A stretch of 20,505 nucleotides of DNA from DATEEG01 sp035525055 (GTDB taxonomy: Bacteria; Actinomycetota; Acidimicrobiia; Spongiisociales; ZC4RG35), in the NCBI GenBank assembly GCA_035525055.1, contig DATLEZ010000001.1:1-20505 (forward strand), in the 5' to 3' direction. The notes below the pieces were generated by a model, which searched no databases, was not told the DNA's origin, and was given only the letters and a program-made list of their open reading frames with translations. Positions 14,661 to 20,505 of this stretch are shown here, piece by piece. The translations under genes were made by a program, and so were the position numbers. How positions within the stretch are numbered: the first letter of the stretch is position 1; every line of letters starts with the position of its first letter.

Positions 14661-15404
14661 ATGTGGCGCTCAAAGCGAAACCACGCCTCTCAGATCGACC
14701 GGCTCCTTGCCGGCGAGTCCGTCCCCGAGATGGGAAACGGGATCGTCGAGCTGGTCGATCGTCTTCGCTCGGAGCTGGATCGGCAGGAGACACCCGCCGT
14801 TCTGGTGACGACGCTGACGGCCGAGGCGAGGCAGGTTGAGAGCGCTCCGTCCGGAACAGGGAACCGGACGCCCAGCCCCCTACCCCCACGATGGAGGAAA
14901 CGCGCAATGTTTACTACCTTCCTGTCATCGCTGATCGGCAAACTGGCGATCGGCACGGTGGCTCTGGCCACCACCACTGGCGGCCTCGCCGCCACCGGCA
15001 ACCTGCCCGATCCCGTCCAGGATTGGGCCGCCGAGCGGCTCAGCGAGGTCGGGATCGAGATCCCGGTCGGCGACGAGTCGGACATAGACACCGAGGACGG
15101 TCGGTCCTCAGACGTCCTTGACGTCATCGAAGGCACCGATCCCGAGGATCGGGACCAGGAGTTCGGCGAAGCCGTCGCCGATACCGCCTCCAACGGAGCG
15201 TCCACCGAAGGACGCACCCGGGCGGAGGACGGCGCCGACAATGCAGGCGAGAATGACGACGTCGCCGAGGAGTTCACCGGCGGCCCCGATGAGCTCGAGC
15301 TCCCCGAGCAGGCCGGTACTGACGAGGACGATGACGACGAGCTCCCGGGGGAGTCGGAGTCAGGTTCCGACAACGCCGAGCAAAGAGGCGACTCAAGGCC
15401 GTAG
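14661..15404 (+). CDS. Single-span membrane protein with acidic outer domain, probable anti-sigma factor
   Basis: The product is 247 residues. Residues 1-80 are cytoplasmic and helical (SQIDRLLAGESVPEMGNGIVELVDRLRSEL), with no HxxxCxxC zinc motif. A membrane segment spans about 84-110 (FTTFLSSLIGKLAIGTVALATT), preceded by Arg/Lys that keeps the N-terminus inside. The outer part (about 115-247) is extremely acidic and low in complexity (DESDIDTEDG, DEDDDDELPGESES), probably disordered. ATG 14661 has GGGGG five bases upstream; an in-frame ATG at 14625 would overlap the sigma stop and is also possible. Coupling to the sigma gene and the inside-out layout match membrane anti-sigma factors, but no anti-sigma domain is recognised by sequence alone. 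Confidence 0.7.
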   Translation: MWRSKRNHASQIDRLLAGESVPEMGNGIVELVDRLRSELDRQETPAVLVTTLTAEARQVESAPSGTGNRTPSPLPPRWRKRAMFTTFLSSLIGKLAIGTVALATTTGGLAATGNLPDPVQDWAAERLSEVGIEIPVGDESDIDTEDGRSSDVLDVIEGTDPEDRDQEFGEAVADTASNGASTEGRTRAEDGADNAGENDDVAEEFTGGPDELELPEQAGTDEDDDDELPGESESGSDNAEQRGDSRP

Positions 15405-15427
15405 CCCCGTTTCTCGACGAGAACTCC

Positions 15428-15455
15428 GAGGGAGGGCGTCGCAACGCCCTCCCTC
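15428..15455 (+). terminator. Strong hairpin terminator after the sigma operon
   Basis: GAGGGAGGGCGT (15428-15439) and ACGCCCTCCCTC (15444-15455) form a perfect 12-pair stem with a four-base loop (CGCA), 24 bases after the stop. There is no T-tract, as is common in GC-rich actinobacteria. It can act in both directions and also faces the relic on the other strand. Confidence 0.8.
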
Positions 15456-15489
15456 TCGCGTTCCCGGCTCCGGGAATTTCGATCAGAAG

Positions 15490-15736
15490 CTCCCGGCCAG
15501 GCTGATGACCGTCTCCAGCGCTCTGCCTCCTGCTCAAGCCGCGGCAGGTTGTCAGGCTTGCACCCGTCGCTCGCGAAGCGGAGATCGATCAGGAGGTGAT
15601 AGGCCAGAATCCATAACAACGCTTGCGATGCCCAATGGAGGTTCCCGCCACTTCCGACGTCGCCCTCGCGGACGAGGCTATGTGCAACCTGATTCCGAGA
15701 GTCGATTGTCCGATTAAGAAACAGATCTCGACCCAG
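15490..15736 (-). pseudogene. HEPN/ApeA-like domain relic
   Basis: The minus strand is open from just inside a TAG at 15737-15739 and reads DLFLNRTIDSRNQVAHSLVR, then NLHWASQALLWILAYHLLIDLRF and KPDNLPRLEQEAERW. The RNQVAH element fits the Rx4H catalytic motif of HEPN ribonucleases, and the following WASQALLWILAYHLLIDL helix matches the ending of ApeA-type HEPN domains found in phage-defence proteins. The N-terminal part is missing, cut at the same place where the opposite-strand integrase relic begins. The 3' end is unclear because the frame stays open into the sigma operon antisense. No start codon or ribosome site is evident. This is a motif-level call. Confidence 0.35.
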
Positions 15737-15750
15737 CTAGGCAGCTAACG

Positions 15751-15930
15751 ATGCGCCAGCTTCGTCACTCTCACGCCACCGCCCTTCTTCGTGCGGGCGT
15801 GCACCCCAAGGTCGTCCAGGAACGCCTTGGTCATTCGAGCATCGGGGTCACTCTTGACATCTACAGCTCGGTCCTCCCGACCATGCAGCGAGAAGCGGTC
15901 GAACGTCTGATCGCTTTGATCGACGGGTGA
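15751..15930 (+). pseudogene. Tyrosine recombinase (integrase) C-terminal remnant
   Basis: Only 59 residues remain from ATG 15751 (open from about 15717). The sequence LRHSHATALLRAGVHPKVVQERLGH, SSIGVTLDIYSSVLPTM, is the C-terminal catalytic box of phage-type integrases: Arg and His of the R-H box, the second His in GHSSI and the nucleophile Tyr in LDIYS. The first His of the usual HDLRH is replaced (RQLRH). The core-binding and N-terminal domains and the first catalytic Arg are gone, so it cannot act. Its stop lies about 80 bases from the right tRNA fragment, as in integrases that target a tRNA 3' end. Confidence 0.88.
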
Positions 15931-15950
15931 TAGGCGCCCGATAGGCGCCC
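15929..15950 (+). repeat. Tandem 11-bp duplication at the integrase stop
   Basis: GATAGGCGCCC occurs twice head to tail, starting within the integrase stop codon. It may be a slip duplication or paired protein-binding sites next to the attachment site. Confidence 0.6.
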
Positions 15951-16008
15951 AGTCCATCGACCAATCGAGACCCAGGCGACGGAAGCCCAAAAACGGCAAG
16001 GGATTGGT

Positions 16009-16054
16009 TGGCACGCCCGGGAGGGATTTGAACCCCCAACCTCCTGATCCGTAG
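16009..16054 (-). tRNA. tRNA-Arg(ACG)-like 3' half, right attachment-site candidate
   Basis: The minus strand reads CTACGGATCAGGAGG, T-arm GGGGGTTCAAATCCC, an acceptor strand ending CGGGCGTG, and CCA. The T-loop is consensus (TTCAAAT), so this copy is better preserved than the left one. The bases before the anticodon loop (GGAGAT) do not pair as an anticodon stem and no D-arm is present, so it is not a complete gene. Confidence 0.65.
16029..16054. repeat. Right copy of the 26-bp direct repeat
   Basis: Identical to 13736-13761 in the same orientation. It marks the right edge of the decayed element and contains the presumed crossover core at the anticodon loop. Confidence 0.85.
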
Positions 16055-16066
16055 ATCTCCAAGGGG

Positions 16067-16157
16067 TGTCCGCAGGCGTCCACGGGATTCCATCCAGTCC
16101 GGAGTGGAACGGTTTCTTCTCCGAAGGCGTCCATGGATGTCCGAAGCAGTCCACGGC
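16067..16157 (+). repeat. Short direct repeats beside the right attachment site
   Basis: Two imperfect 20-base copies lie at 16067-16086 (TGTCCGCAGGCGTCCACGGG) and 16138-16157 (TGTCCGAAGCAGTCCACGGC), 16 of 20 bases alike. A third partial match, GGCGTCCATGG, is at 16126-16136. Repeats within 110 bases of an attachment core are typical of integrase arm-binding sites. The remainder of the 16055-16310 gap holds no gene. Confidence 0.4.
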
Positions 16158-16310
16158 GAATGGCTCCCTACTTGGCTCCCGACGCGAGATCGCGCCATCG
16201 CACTCAGGCTCTGAACGTCTGTTGTGCTTGACTGTCGAGATGGAGTATCCGAGGGGTCGACGGTTCGAGCCTCGTGACAGCAAGTAGCGGCACGACTGGG
16301 AGGCACGACC

Positions 16311-17615
16311 ATGGTTGACACCGCGAACGAGGATCCGCTCAAGGACCTGTTCGACTTTCCCCTTCTCGAGGCGATGTACGGGAGGCGCGCCCGCCGGTTT
16401 GGCATGGGTATGGAGATCCCTTCGGGGCCGCTGGCGTTCAGATCGAGCGCCGAACCCGCTCCGCTGAACGAACTCGAGCATGCGGTGCTCGTCGCCGCCG
16501 GAACCGGAGTCACTGGGTGGAATTTCGGTGTGCCGTTCGGTCCGGATCGCCCGAATTCACATGCCCACTACACGCAACGATTCACCGGGCGGACCGCACC
16601 CACCGCCGCCGGGTTCGGCACCCCTGTGCTGTTCCACACCGACGACGAAGGCACCTATCTCACCAATACCCGCGACACCACGCCGACAGGCGTCCGGGAG
16701 TTGGAAGGGGCCGACGACGTGCAACGGATCCTGGAACTGGGCCGCCAGCGCACCACCCAGTTGTCCGAACGGAGGCTCGATCTACCGGCGCAGCCACCGC
16801 ACATGCTCCCCCCCAACCTGTGGATGGCCAATGCACCCGGTTCAACCCTGTTCATGCCCGTCGGTGATGCGAGCGAGCAAGTGTTGGGGTTTCTGGCCAT
16901 GACCCTCGCCAACGGCAACTTCATCGTTGATGACGAGGCGGGCCGTCCCGCCGGTGACCTTGCCCCGTTCGTCCGCAGCGGGCTGCTCGATGAGTCCAAG
17001 GTCTCACCTCTCTCGGTGTTGCAGCAGATGGCTTACGAGGCCAACACCGCCGAGCTCAGTTTCATGGCCCACAACGTGGTGCTGACCATGCAAGCGATGG
17101 GCCTCGGCGGGTTGTTCTTCAATGGCATCAACCGCTGGAGTGTCCTGGGAGCGTTTGCCGCCGACGGCATCACCGGGCTCGGGTTCCGGTTCGTAGACGA
17201 CGAACGCTGGACGCTGCCCAACCCGGTCGGTCTCGACGGCATATACGAGGCGCTGTGCCCGCCCTACCAGCCCGACATGCGGACCGCTGCGCACGTGTTC
17301 GCCGAGCGCAAGTTCGGCCCTGGCGGCACTTACGACCCCTCGACTCCGGGCCCGTGGAAGGACGCGGCCAAGATCAAGGCCGGCGTCGAGCCTTACAGCG
17401 ATGAGTTCGTCGCGTGCTTGGGGGAGGTCGCCCAGTACATCTACGACACGCATGGCCGCTTTCCGTCGACATACACCACGATGGTTCTCACCGGGTATGT
17501 GCAGGCCGTACATCTCGACACCGACTATTACGACACCCACTACCAACCGGGCGCGTACCTGCCGACCCACAGCCGGCACTGGGCGCGCTGGCACTCCCCC
17601 CACGACGGAAGCTGA
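16311..17615 (+). CDS. Nitroreductase-like protein, uncharacterised
   Basis: The product is 434 residues, and GGGAGG lies just before ATG 16311. The N-terminal part (PLLEAMYGRRARRFGMGMEI, then LNELEHAVLVAAGTGVTGWN) has the Arg-rich first helix and following helix of the nitroreductase fold, where the Arg residues contact FMN phosphate. The protein is about twice the size of ordinary nitroreductases and has a long C-terminal half (IYDTHGRFPSTYTTMVLTGYVQAVHLDTDYYDTHY) found in a conserved actinobacterial family. There is no signal peptide or membrane helix. It would be a cytoplasmic flavin-dependent oxidoreductase, but neither substrate nor cofactor is established from sequence. It lies outside the tRNA-bounded element and stands alone. 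Confidence 0.6.
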   Translation: MVDTANEDPLKDLFDFPLLEAMYGRRARRFGMGMEIPSGPLAFRSSAEPAPLNELEHAVLVAAGTGVTGWNFGVPFGPDRPNSHAHYTQRFTGRTAPTAAGFGTPVLFHTDDEGTYLTNTRDTTPTGVRELEGADDVQRILELGRQRTTQLSERRLDLPAQPPHMLPPNLWMANAPGSTLFMPVGDASEQVLGFLAMTLANGNFIVDDEAGRPAGDLAPFVRSGLLDESKVSPLSVLQQMAYEANTAELSFMAHNVVLTMQAMGLGGLFFNGINRWSVLGAFAADGITGLGFRFVDDERWTLPNPVGLDGIYEALCPPYQPDMRTAAHVFAERKFGPGGTYDPSTPGPWKDAAKIKAGVEPYSDEFVACLGEVAQYIYDTHGRFPSTYTTMVLTGYVQAVHLDTDYYDTHYQPGAYLPTHSRHWARWHSPHDGS

Positions 17616-17634
17616 CCCGATGTTTTGAGCCGGC

Positions 17635-18345
17635 TCAGCTAACGCCCGGCGCGCGAGCGGTGACGATCTCGGTGGGGACGAGCATCTGCACCAGGTACTC
17701 CCGCCGGATGTCGGCGAAGCCGAGCTCCCCGAGCACGGGCGCGGCCAGGACGCCGCGGCAGTTGGCGGTCAGCGGGATCCCGCGCTCATAGAGAGCGTCC
17801 CAGATGCGGTGTCGGCGCCGCTCCCCCTTGGTCATGTTCGAAAGGACGAGCCGTCCGCCGGGGCGAAGCACTCGGCGAAACTCGGCCAGCGCGCGCTGGA
17901 TGTCCTCGCGCGGAAGCAGGTCGAGCATGTAGCTGTTGACGACGAGTTCGAAGCGCTCCTCGGCGAACGGCAGCTCGAGAGCGTCGCCACGCCCGATCTC
18001 GACGCCGGTGAGGCCGGCTCGATCGATGCGCGCTCGCGCCCGGGCGAGCATGCCTTCCGCGAGATCGACGCCGACCGTGCGTCCGGAGGGGTTTCGCCTC
18101 GCCAGCGAGACGAGCTGCGACCCGGTGCCGATCGCCACCTCGAGGATCGCCTCCCCGTCGCGCACCGCGGCCTTCTCCAGGAGCCTTCGCCGCGCTCTGG
18201 ACTCGGCCAAGCCCGCCCACAGCTCGTAGACCGGCGCGATCTTCGAGTAGAAGGCCAGGTCACACTGGCGGCCCTTTCGCACCTCTAGGACCTCGCAGCG
18301 CCAATCTCGCGGCGCAGGATCGCCGGGGGGCGAGGCGCACTTCAC
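17635..18345 (-). CDS. Class I SAM-dependent methyltransferase
   Basis: The product is 236 residues from GTG 18345, which overlaps the TetR stop as GTGA and has GAGGAG eight bases upstream. Motif I is ILEVAIGTGSQ (67-77), the acidic end of strand 2 is D94 (VGVDLAEGML), motif II is GDALELPF (120-127), and RPGGRLVL (161-168) is the post-motif of the UbiE/Methyltransf_11 type. It transfers a methyl group from S-adenosylmethionine; the N-terminal YSKIAPVYELWAG resembles quinone or small-lipid methyltransferases. The acceptor is unknown. Co-transcription with the TetR regulator suggests that regulator controls it. The convergent nitroreductase-like gene ends 20 bases away. Confidence 0.9.
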   Translation of the reverse strand: MKCASPPGDPAPRDWRCEVLEVRKGRQCDLAFYSKIAPVYELWAGLAESRARRRLLEKAAVRDGEAILEVAIGTGSQLVSLARRNPSGRTVGVDLAEGMLARARARIDRAGLTGVEIGRGDALELPFAEERFELVVNSYMLDLLPREDIQRALAEFRRVLRPGGRLVLSNMTKGERRRHRIWDALYERGIPLTANCRGVLAAPVLGELGFADIRREYLVQMLVPTEIVTARAPGVS

Positions 18346-18968
18346 CGCCGGCTCCTCGCCTTCGGAGCGCTCGCGCGAGGAGCGGCGCCCTCGAGGAAGG
18401 CACCGGTGACGAGATCCGGGATCGCCTCCAGCGTCGGCCACGCTCCGCCCGATCCCCAGTGCTGAAGGAGGGCGAGCTCACCGAGGCCGGTGAAGATGAG
18501 CGCGAGCTGGTCGACGGGAAGGTCCGCCCTCACCTCGCCGCGATCGACCCCGTCGCGCAGGATCGCGAGAACGCTCTCGATGAACGGCGCCGCAGCCGCG
18601 AGAATGTTGGGGTAGAAGCGCGGGTCGGCGGTGAGCACCTCGCGCACTAGGACGCGCGCGAAGTCCTCGTGCTCGCGGACCCACTCGACCTTCGAGCCGA
18701 GGATCGCCCGCAGCCGCTCCGCCGTCGGCGCGCCGCTCCGAGGGCGCTCGGCGCCCCCGGCCGCACGGGCGCAGGCCTCCTCGACGACGGCCAGGAACAG
18801 CGCTTCCTTGGAGGGAAAGTGGTTGTAGACGGTTCCCTTCGCAAACCCGGCCGCGAGCGAGATCTCGTTGATGTTCGCGGCATCGAGCCCGGCGCGTGCA
18901 AACTCGGTCGCTGCCGCCTCCAGCAACCGAGCGCGGTTCGTCTCTCGCTGTTCGACCGTGACTCTCAT
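18342..18968 (-). CDS. TetR-family transcriptional regulator
   Basis: The product is 208 residues. The N-terminal helix-turn-helix (about 10-57) reads RARLLEAAATEFARAG, NINEISLAAGFAKGTVYNHFPSKEALF, a textbook TetR domain with the recognition helix in KGTVYNHF. The rest is a helical ligand and dimer domain (REHEDFARVLVREVLTADPRFYPN, then LALIFTGLGELALLQHWG), as in regulators of efflux or small-molecule modification. The ATG at 18968 abuts an almost perfect inverted repeat, so the message is probably short-leadered or leaderless and autorepressed. It is the first gene of an operon with the methyltransferase. The inducer is unknown. Confidence 0.93.
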   Translation of the reverse strand: MRVTVEQRETNRARLLEAAATEFARAGLDAANINEISLAAGFAKGTVYNHFPSKEALFLAVVEEACARAAGGAERPRSGAPTAERLRAILGSKVEWVREHEDFARVLVREVLTADPRFYPNILAAAAPFIESVLAILRDGVDRGEVRADLPVDQLALIFTGLGELALLQHWGSGGAWPTLEAIPDLVTGAFLEGAAPRASAPKARSRR

Positions 18969-19000
18969 AGTTTTATGGGTGACTACCCACCCACAAAACT
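18969..19000. promoter_or_regulatory. TetR operator candidate
   Basis: AGTTTTATGGGT (18969-18980) and ACCCACAAAACT (18989-19000) are 12-base inverted arms with one mismatch and an eight-base spacer. It touches the TetR start codon, so a bound repressor would block the promoter of its own operon. The site is AT-richer than its surroundings. Confidence 0.7.
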
Positions 19001-19051
19001 AGCAATCATCCATCACGGTCGCAACCCCGAGAGTGGTTGTGACCGGTACTC

Positions 19052-19565
19052 ATGGCCCCGCACCGGATCGTCCGAGAGCTCGTAGCAGCTCATCCGCTGG
19101 TCAGCACTTCATTTGAGCGAATTCGGTAACCGCTACAACGAATTGCGCGTGAGGTAACTGGTCGCGTCCACGTAATCGCGCTCGTCGGCGAACAACTTGT
19201 CGGGCACGCTGCTGTGACGATCCGGTGGTTGCAGCCGGGTGACTCTCCTTTGCTACGTACCGCCTACGTGGATGTAGAGGCGACCTTGCCCGAGTATCAG
19301 GGCCGAGGAATAGGAACCGCGGTGATGCGTTATCTGGCGTCGGTCGTTACCGACTGCGACATCGCCTGCCCTTAAGACCGAGCGGCGCGTTTTACGAACA
19401 CTTAGCTGGGAGGAATGGCGCGGGCCGCTGGCGGGCCGATCAGGTGAGGGCTTGATCCCGACGCCTGACCAGAAGGGGATCATGATCCTGCGACTGTGCG
19501 GATCGCCGGTCCTCGATCTCGATGCCTTGTTGACGATCGAGGTCCAGCCAATGCGGATCTGGTGA
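19052..19565 (+). pseudogene. AAC(2')-like GNAT acetyltransferase broken by frameshifts
   Basis: Three frames together spell one protein of about 170 residues. From ATG 19052: MAPHRIVRELVAAHP... (in-frame stop at 19121), then HVIALVGEQLVGHAAVTIRW and RTAYVDVEATLPEYQGRGIGTAV, with the acetyl-CoA loop QGRGIG intact, up to TAA 19373. The next frame gives RPSGAFYEHL (about 19381), and the third gives WEEWRGPLAGRSGEGLIPTPD and ILRLCGSPVLDLDALL to TGA 19563-19565. WRGP followed by TPD is characteristic of aminoglycoside 2'-N-acetyltransferase relatives. The breaks at about 19370 (CCC) and 19405 (AGC) would each be mended by one extra C or G. The gene lies about 140 bases from an IS481-type transposase. 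Confidence 0.75.
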
Positions 19566-19703
19566 ACACCCTGCCCAAACCGGACTTGGGAAGTTCGGTG
19601 ACGGCCAGCGCATAACGCGCGCCATACAGGCCACACGGAAAGCACTTGACGCGCGCATAACCGGCCTCATTCGGCGCTACCTTGTGCGCCTGACGGGCGT
19701 CCG
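19566..19703. other. Spacer between the acetyltransferase relic and the transposase
   Basis: No convincing gene is seen. The left end of the insertion sequence should lie here, possibly around TGTGCGCCTGACGGGCG (19684-19700), but its mate is outside the window, so the terminal inverted repeat cannot be confirmed. Confidence 0.3.
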
Positions 19704-20505
19704 TTACACCGGGCTCGTGGTTTTCTGTTTTAGTCTTTCGTAGGGGGTTTGGCCGCCGAGACCGCCGTGGGGTCGGTGGTAGTTGGAGAAGTCCTCCCAT
19801 TCTTGGAGCTTGTCGTTGAAGAGCTGGGTGTCGTCGATGACGACTCCGTCGAGCATCCGGTAGAACTCTTCGGCGTCGATACGGTGGGACCGTTCGACTT
19901 TGCCGTTGAGTCGGGGGGTGGCCGGTTTGATGTAGACGTGGCTGATGCCCCGGTCTAAGACGTGGTAGTGGAACTGGGTGGCGAACTCGGCGCCGTTGTC
20001 GGTCTGGATCTTCTCCCCCCGGAAGGGGAGCTCGGCTAAGAAATGGTCGAGGAACTGGATGGCGGTCTGCTGGTTGCAGCGGGGATAGATCCGCAACACC
20101 CGCAGCCGGGTGCAGTCGTCGATCGCGGTGAACTGGTAGTGCTTCTTGCGGGAGCCTTTGAGCGGGGCGATGAACTTCACGTCGATCTGGACCTGGTGGC
20201 CCGGCTCGGGCTTCTCGTAGCGCTTCCAGCGCTCGCGGTACCGCACGTACCGCTGAGACGCCGGCAAGCGGCCGAGGCCCAGCCGCCGCAGGATCCGCCA
20301 GATCCCGGACTGGCTGAGCGAGATGTCGTGGTAGCGCCTCAGGTACATCGCGATCTTCAGCGGGCCGAAGTGGTAGTGCTGCCGCAGGTAGATGATCTTC
20401 CCGACGACCTCGGTGCTCGTGGAGCGCGGGCTGCGCCGCGGCCGCGACGAGCGGTCACGCAGGCCGTCGAGGCCGAGCTGCGCGTAGCGGCGGCGCCACT
20501 TGTAG
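19684..20505. mobile_element. IS481-family insertion sequence, partial
   Basis: The transposase defines the element. Its right end lies outside the window and the left end is placed only approximately, at the TGTGCGCC motif downstream of the stop codon. It neighbours a broken acetyltransferase gene. Confidence 0.6.
19704..20505 (-). CDS. IS481-type transposase, 5' end beyond window
   Basis: The frame is open from the window edge to TAA at 19704-19706, about 266 residues of an expected 320-350. The visible N-terminal part has the end of a helix-turn-helix region (YKWRRRYAQLGLDGLRDRSS) and a basic linker with an HYHFGPLKIAMYL segment. The catalytic rve domain carries the DDE set: Asp in VQIDVKFIAP, Asp in IQTDNGAEF, and Glu in NGKVERSHR, followed by YHRPHGGLGGQTPYERL. 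It would cut and join IS ends. The ATG at 20348 is internal, not the true start. The frame is uninterrupted, so the element may be active, although its 5' end is unseen. Confidence 0.92.
   Translation of the reverse strand, partial: YKWRRRYAQLGLDGLRDRSSRPRRSPRSTSTEVVGKIIYLRQHYHFGPLKIAMYLRRYHDISLSQSGIWRILRRLGLGRLPASQRYVRYRERWKRYEKPEPGHQVQIDVKFIAPLKGSRKKHYQFTAIDDCTRLRVLRIYPRCNQQTAIQFLDHFLAELPFRGEKIQTDNGAEFATQFHYHVLDRGISHVYIKPATPRLNGKVERSHRIDAEEFYRMLDGVVIDDTQLFNDKLQEWEDFSNYHRPHGGLGGQTPYERLKQKTTSPV

Larger units (their letters stand above)
13719..16054. mobile_element. Decayed integrative element between tRNA-Arg fragments
   Basis: Two direct copies of a tRNA-Arg(ACG) 3' half bound about 2.3 kb. 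Inside the right boundary, about 80 bases away, is the C-terminal end of a tyrosine integrase, the usual int-next-to-att arrangement. The cargo is an ECF sigma/membrane-protein pair and a HEPN-like relic. The integrase has lost its N-terminal part and the element could not move by itself. That the sigma pair was carried in by this element is an inference; it may be host DNA trapped between two separate integration scars. Confidence 0.55.

Noticed and set aside
14690..15489. Minus-strand reading frame opposite the sigma operon
   Set aside because: Its Ser/Arg-rich sequence is the mirror of the acidic GAT/GAC-rich membrane protein gene. Only the portion above 15490 shows real protein features (the HEPN-like relic).
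15861..16513. Minus-strand frames of about 200 codons across the integrase end and right tRNA fragment
   Set aside because: They read through tRNA sequence and the antisense integrase; text such as GSGGWGFKSLPG is the familiar translation of a tRNA T-arm.
17622..17640. Terminator at the GAGCCGGCTC palindrome between convergent genes
   Set aside because: A ten-base palindrome without a loop cannot form a good hairpin, and it overlaps the methyltransferase stop.
1..20505. CRISPR array or retron-type repeats
   Set aside because: No evenly spaced repeated units were seen; the only notable repeats are the att copies, the 11-base tandem and the short repeats beside the right att site.

Overview
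The window is about 20.5 kb of GC-rich DNA with actinobacterial features: GTG starts, overlapping stop/start operons, S-layer-type repeats of the form TRWQMALFLTR, and DUF2255, dienelactone-hydrolase and nitroreductase-like genes. An acidimicrobial or related actinobacterium is plausible. This is inferred from style and not from a marker gene. No rRNA, complete tRNA or CRISPR array is visible.

Layout. (1) 1-2917, minus strand: an operon of a NEW3-domain surface protein, an ABC ATPase and an ABC-2-type permease. The permease reading frame switches near base 389 into a tetratricopeptide-type protein and runs off the window. (2) 3140-7931: small accessory genes. These are two small hypothetical proteins, a GNAT acetyltransferase with a frameshift in its acetyl-CoA loop, a two-helix membrane protein, a lone PIN-domain protein, a frameshifted DUF2255 gene, and a divergent pair of dienelactone hydrolase and ArsR-like regulator sharing a palindrome. 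(3) 8100-11112: a hairpin-rich leader, then a secreted subtilase with an inserted beta-rich domain, a cadherin-like domain and three SLH repeats. (4) 11431-13273, minus: a small membrane-associated protein coupled to a PrsW-like intramembrane protease, with a small membrane protein divergent from them. (5) 13676-16157: a decayed integrative element bounded by 3' fragments of a tRNA-Arg(ACG)-like gene. It carries an ECF sigma factor, a single-span membrane protein with a very acidic outer domain (probable anti-sigma), a HEPN/ApeA-like relic and the C-terminal end of a tyrosine integrase. (6) 16311-18968: a nitroreductase-like gene, then a TetR/methyltransferase operon with a strong operator. 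(7) 19052-20505: an AAC(2')-like acetyltransferase broken by frameshifts, and an IS481-type transposase running off the right edge.

Functional logic. The most attractive hypothesis is a regulated-proteolysis circuit. PrsW proteases are known to start degradation of a membrane anti-sigma factor (RsiW in Bacillus), and here a PrsW-like gene lies about 1.2 kb from an ECF sigma/membrane-protein pair. The tRNA fragments between them mean the link may be accidental.

Caution. At least four frame breaks (near 4945, 6513, 19370 and 19405) are each explained by loss of one G or C in a short homopolymer. This points to sequencing error as a serious alternative to gene decay. The ABC/TPR junction near 389 could likewise be an assembly chimera.
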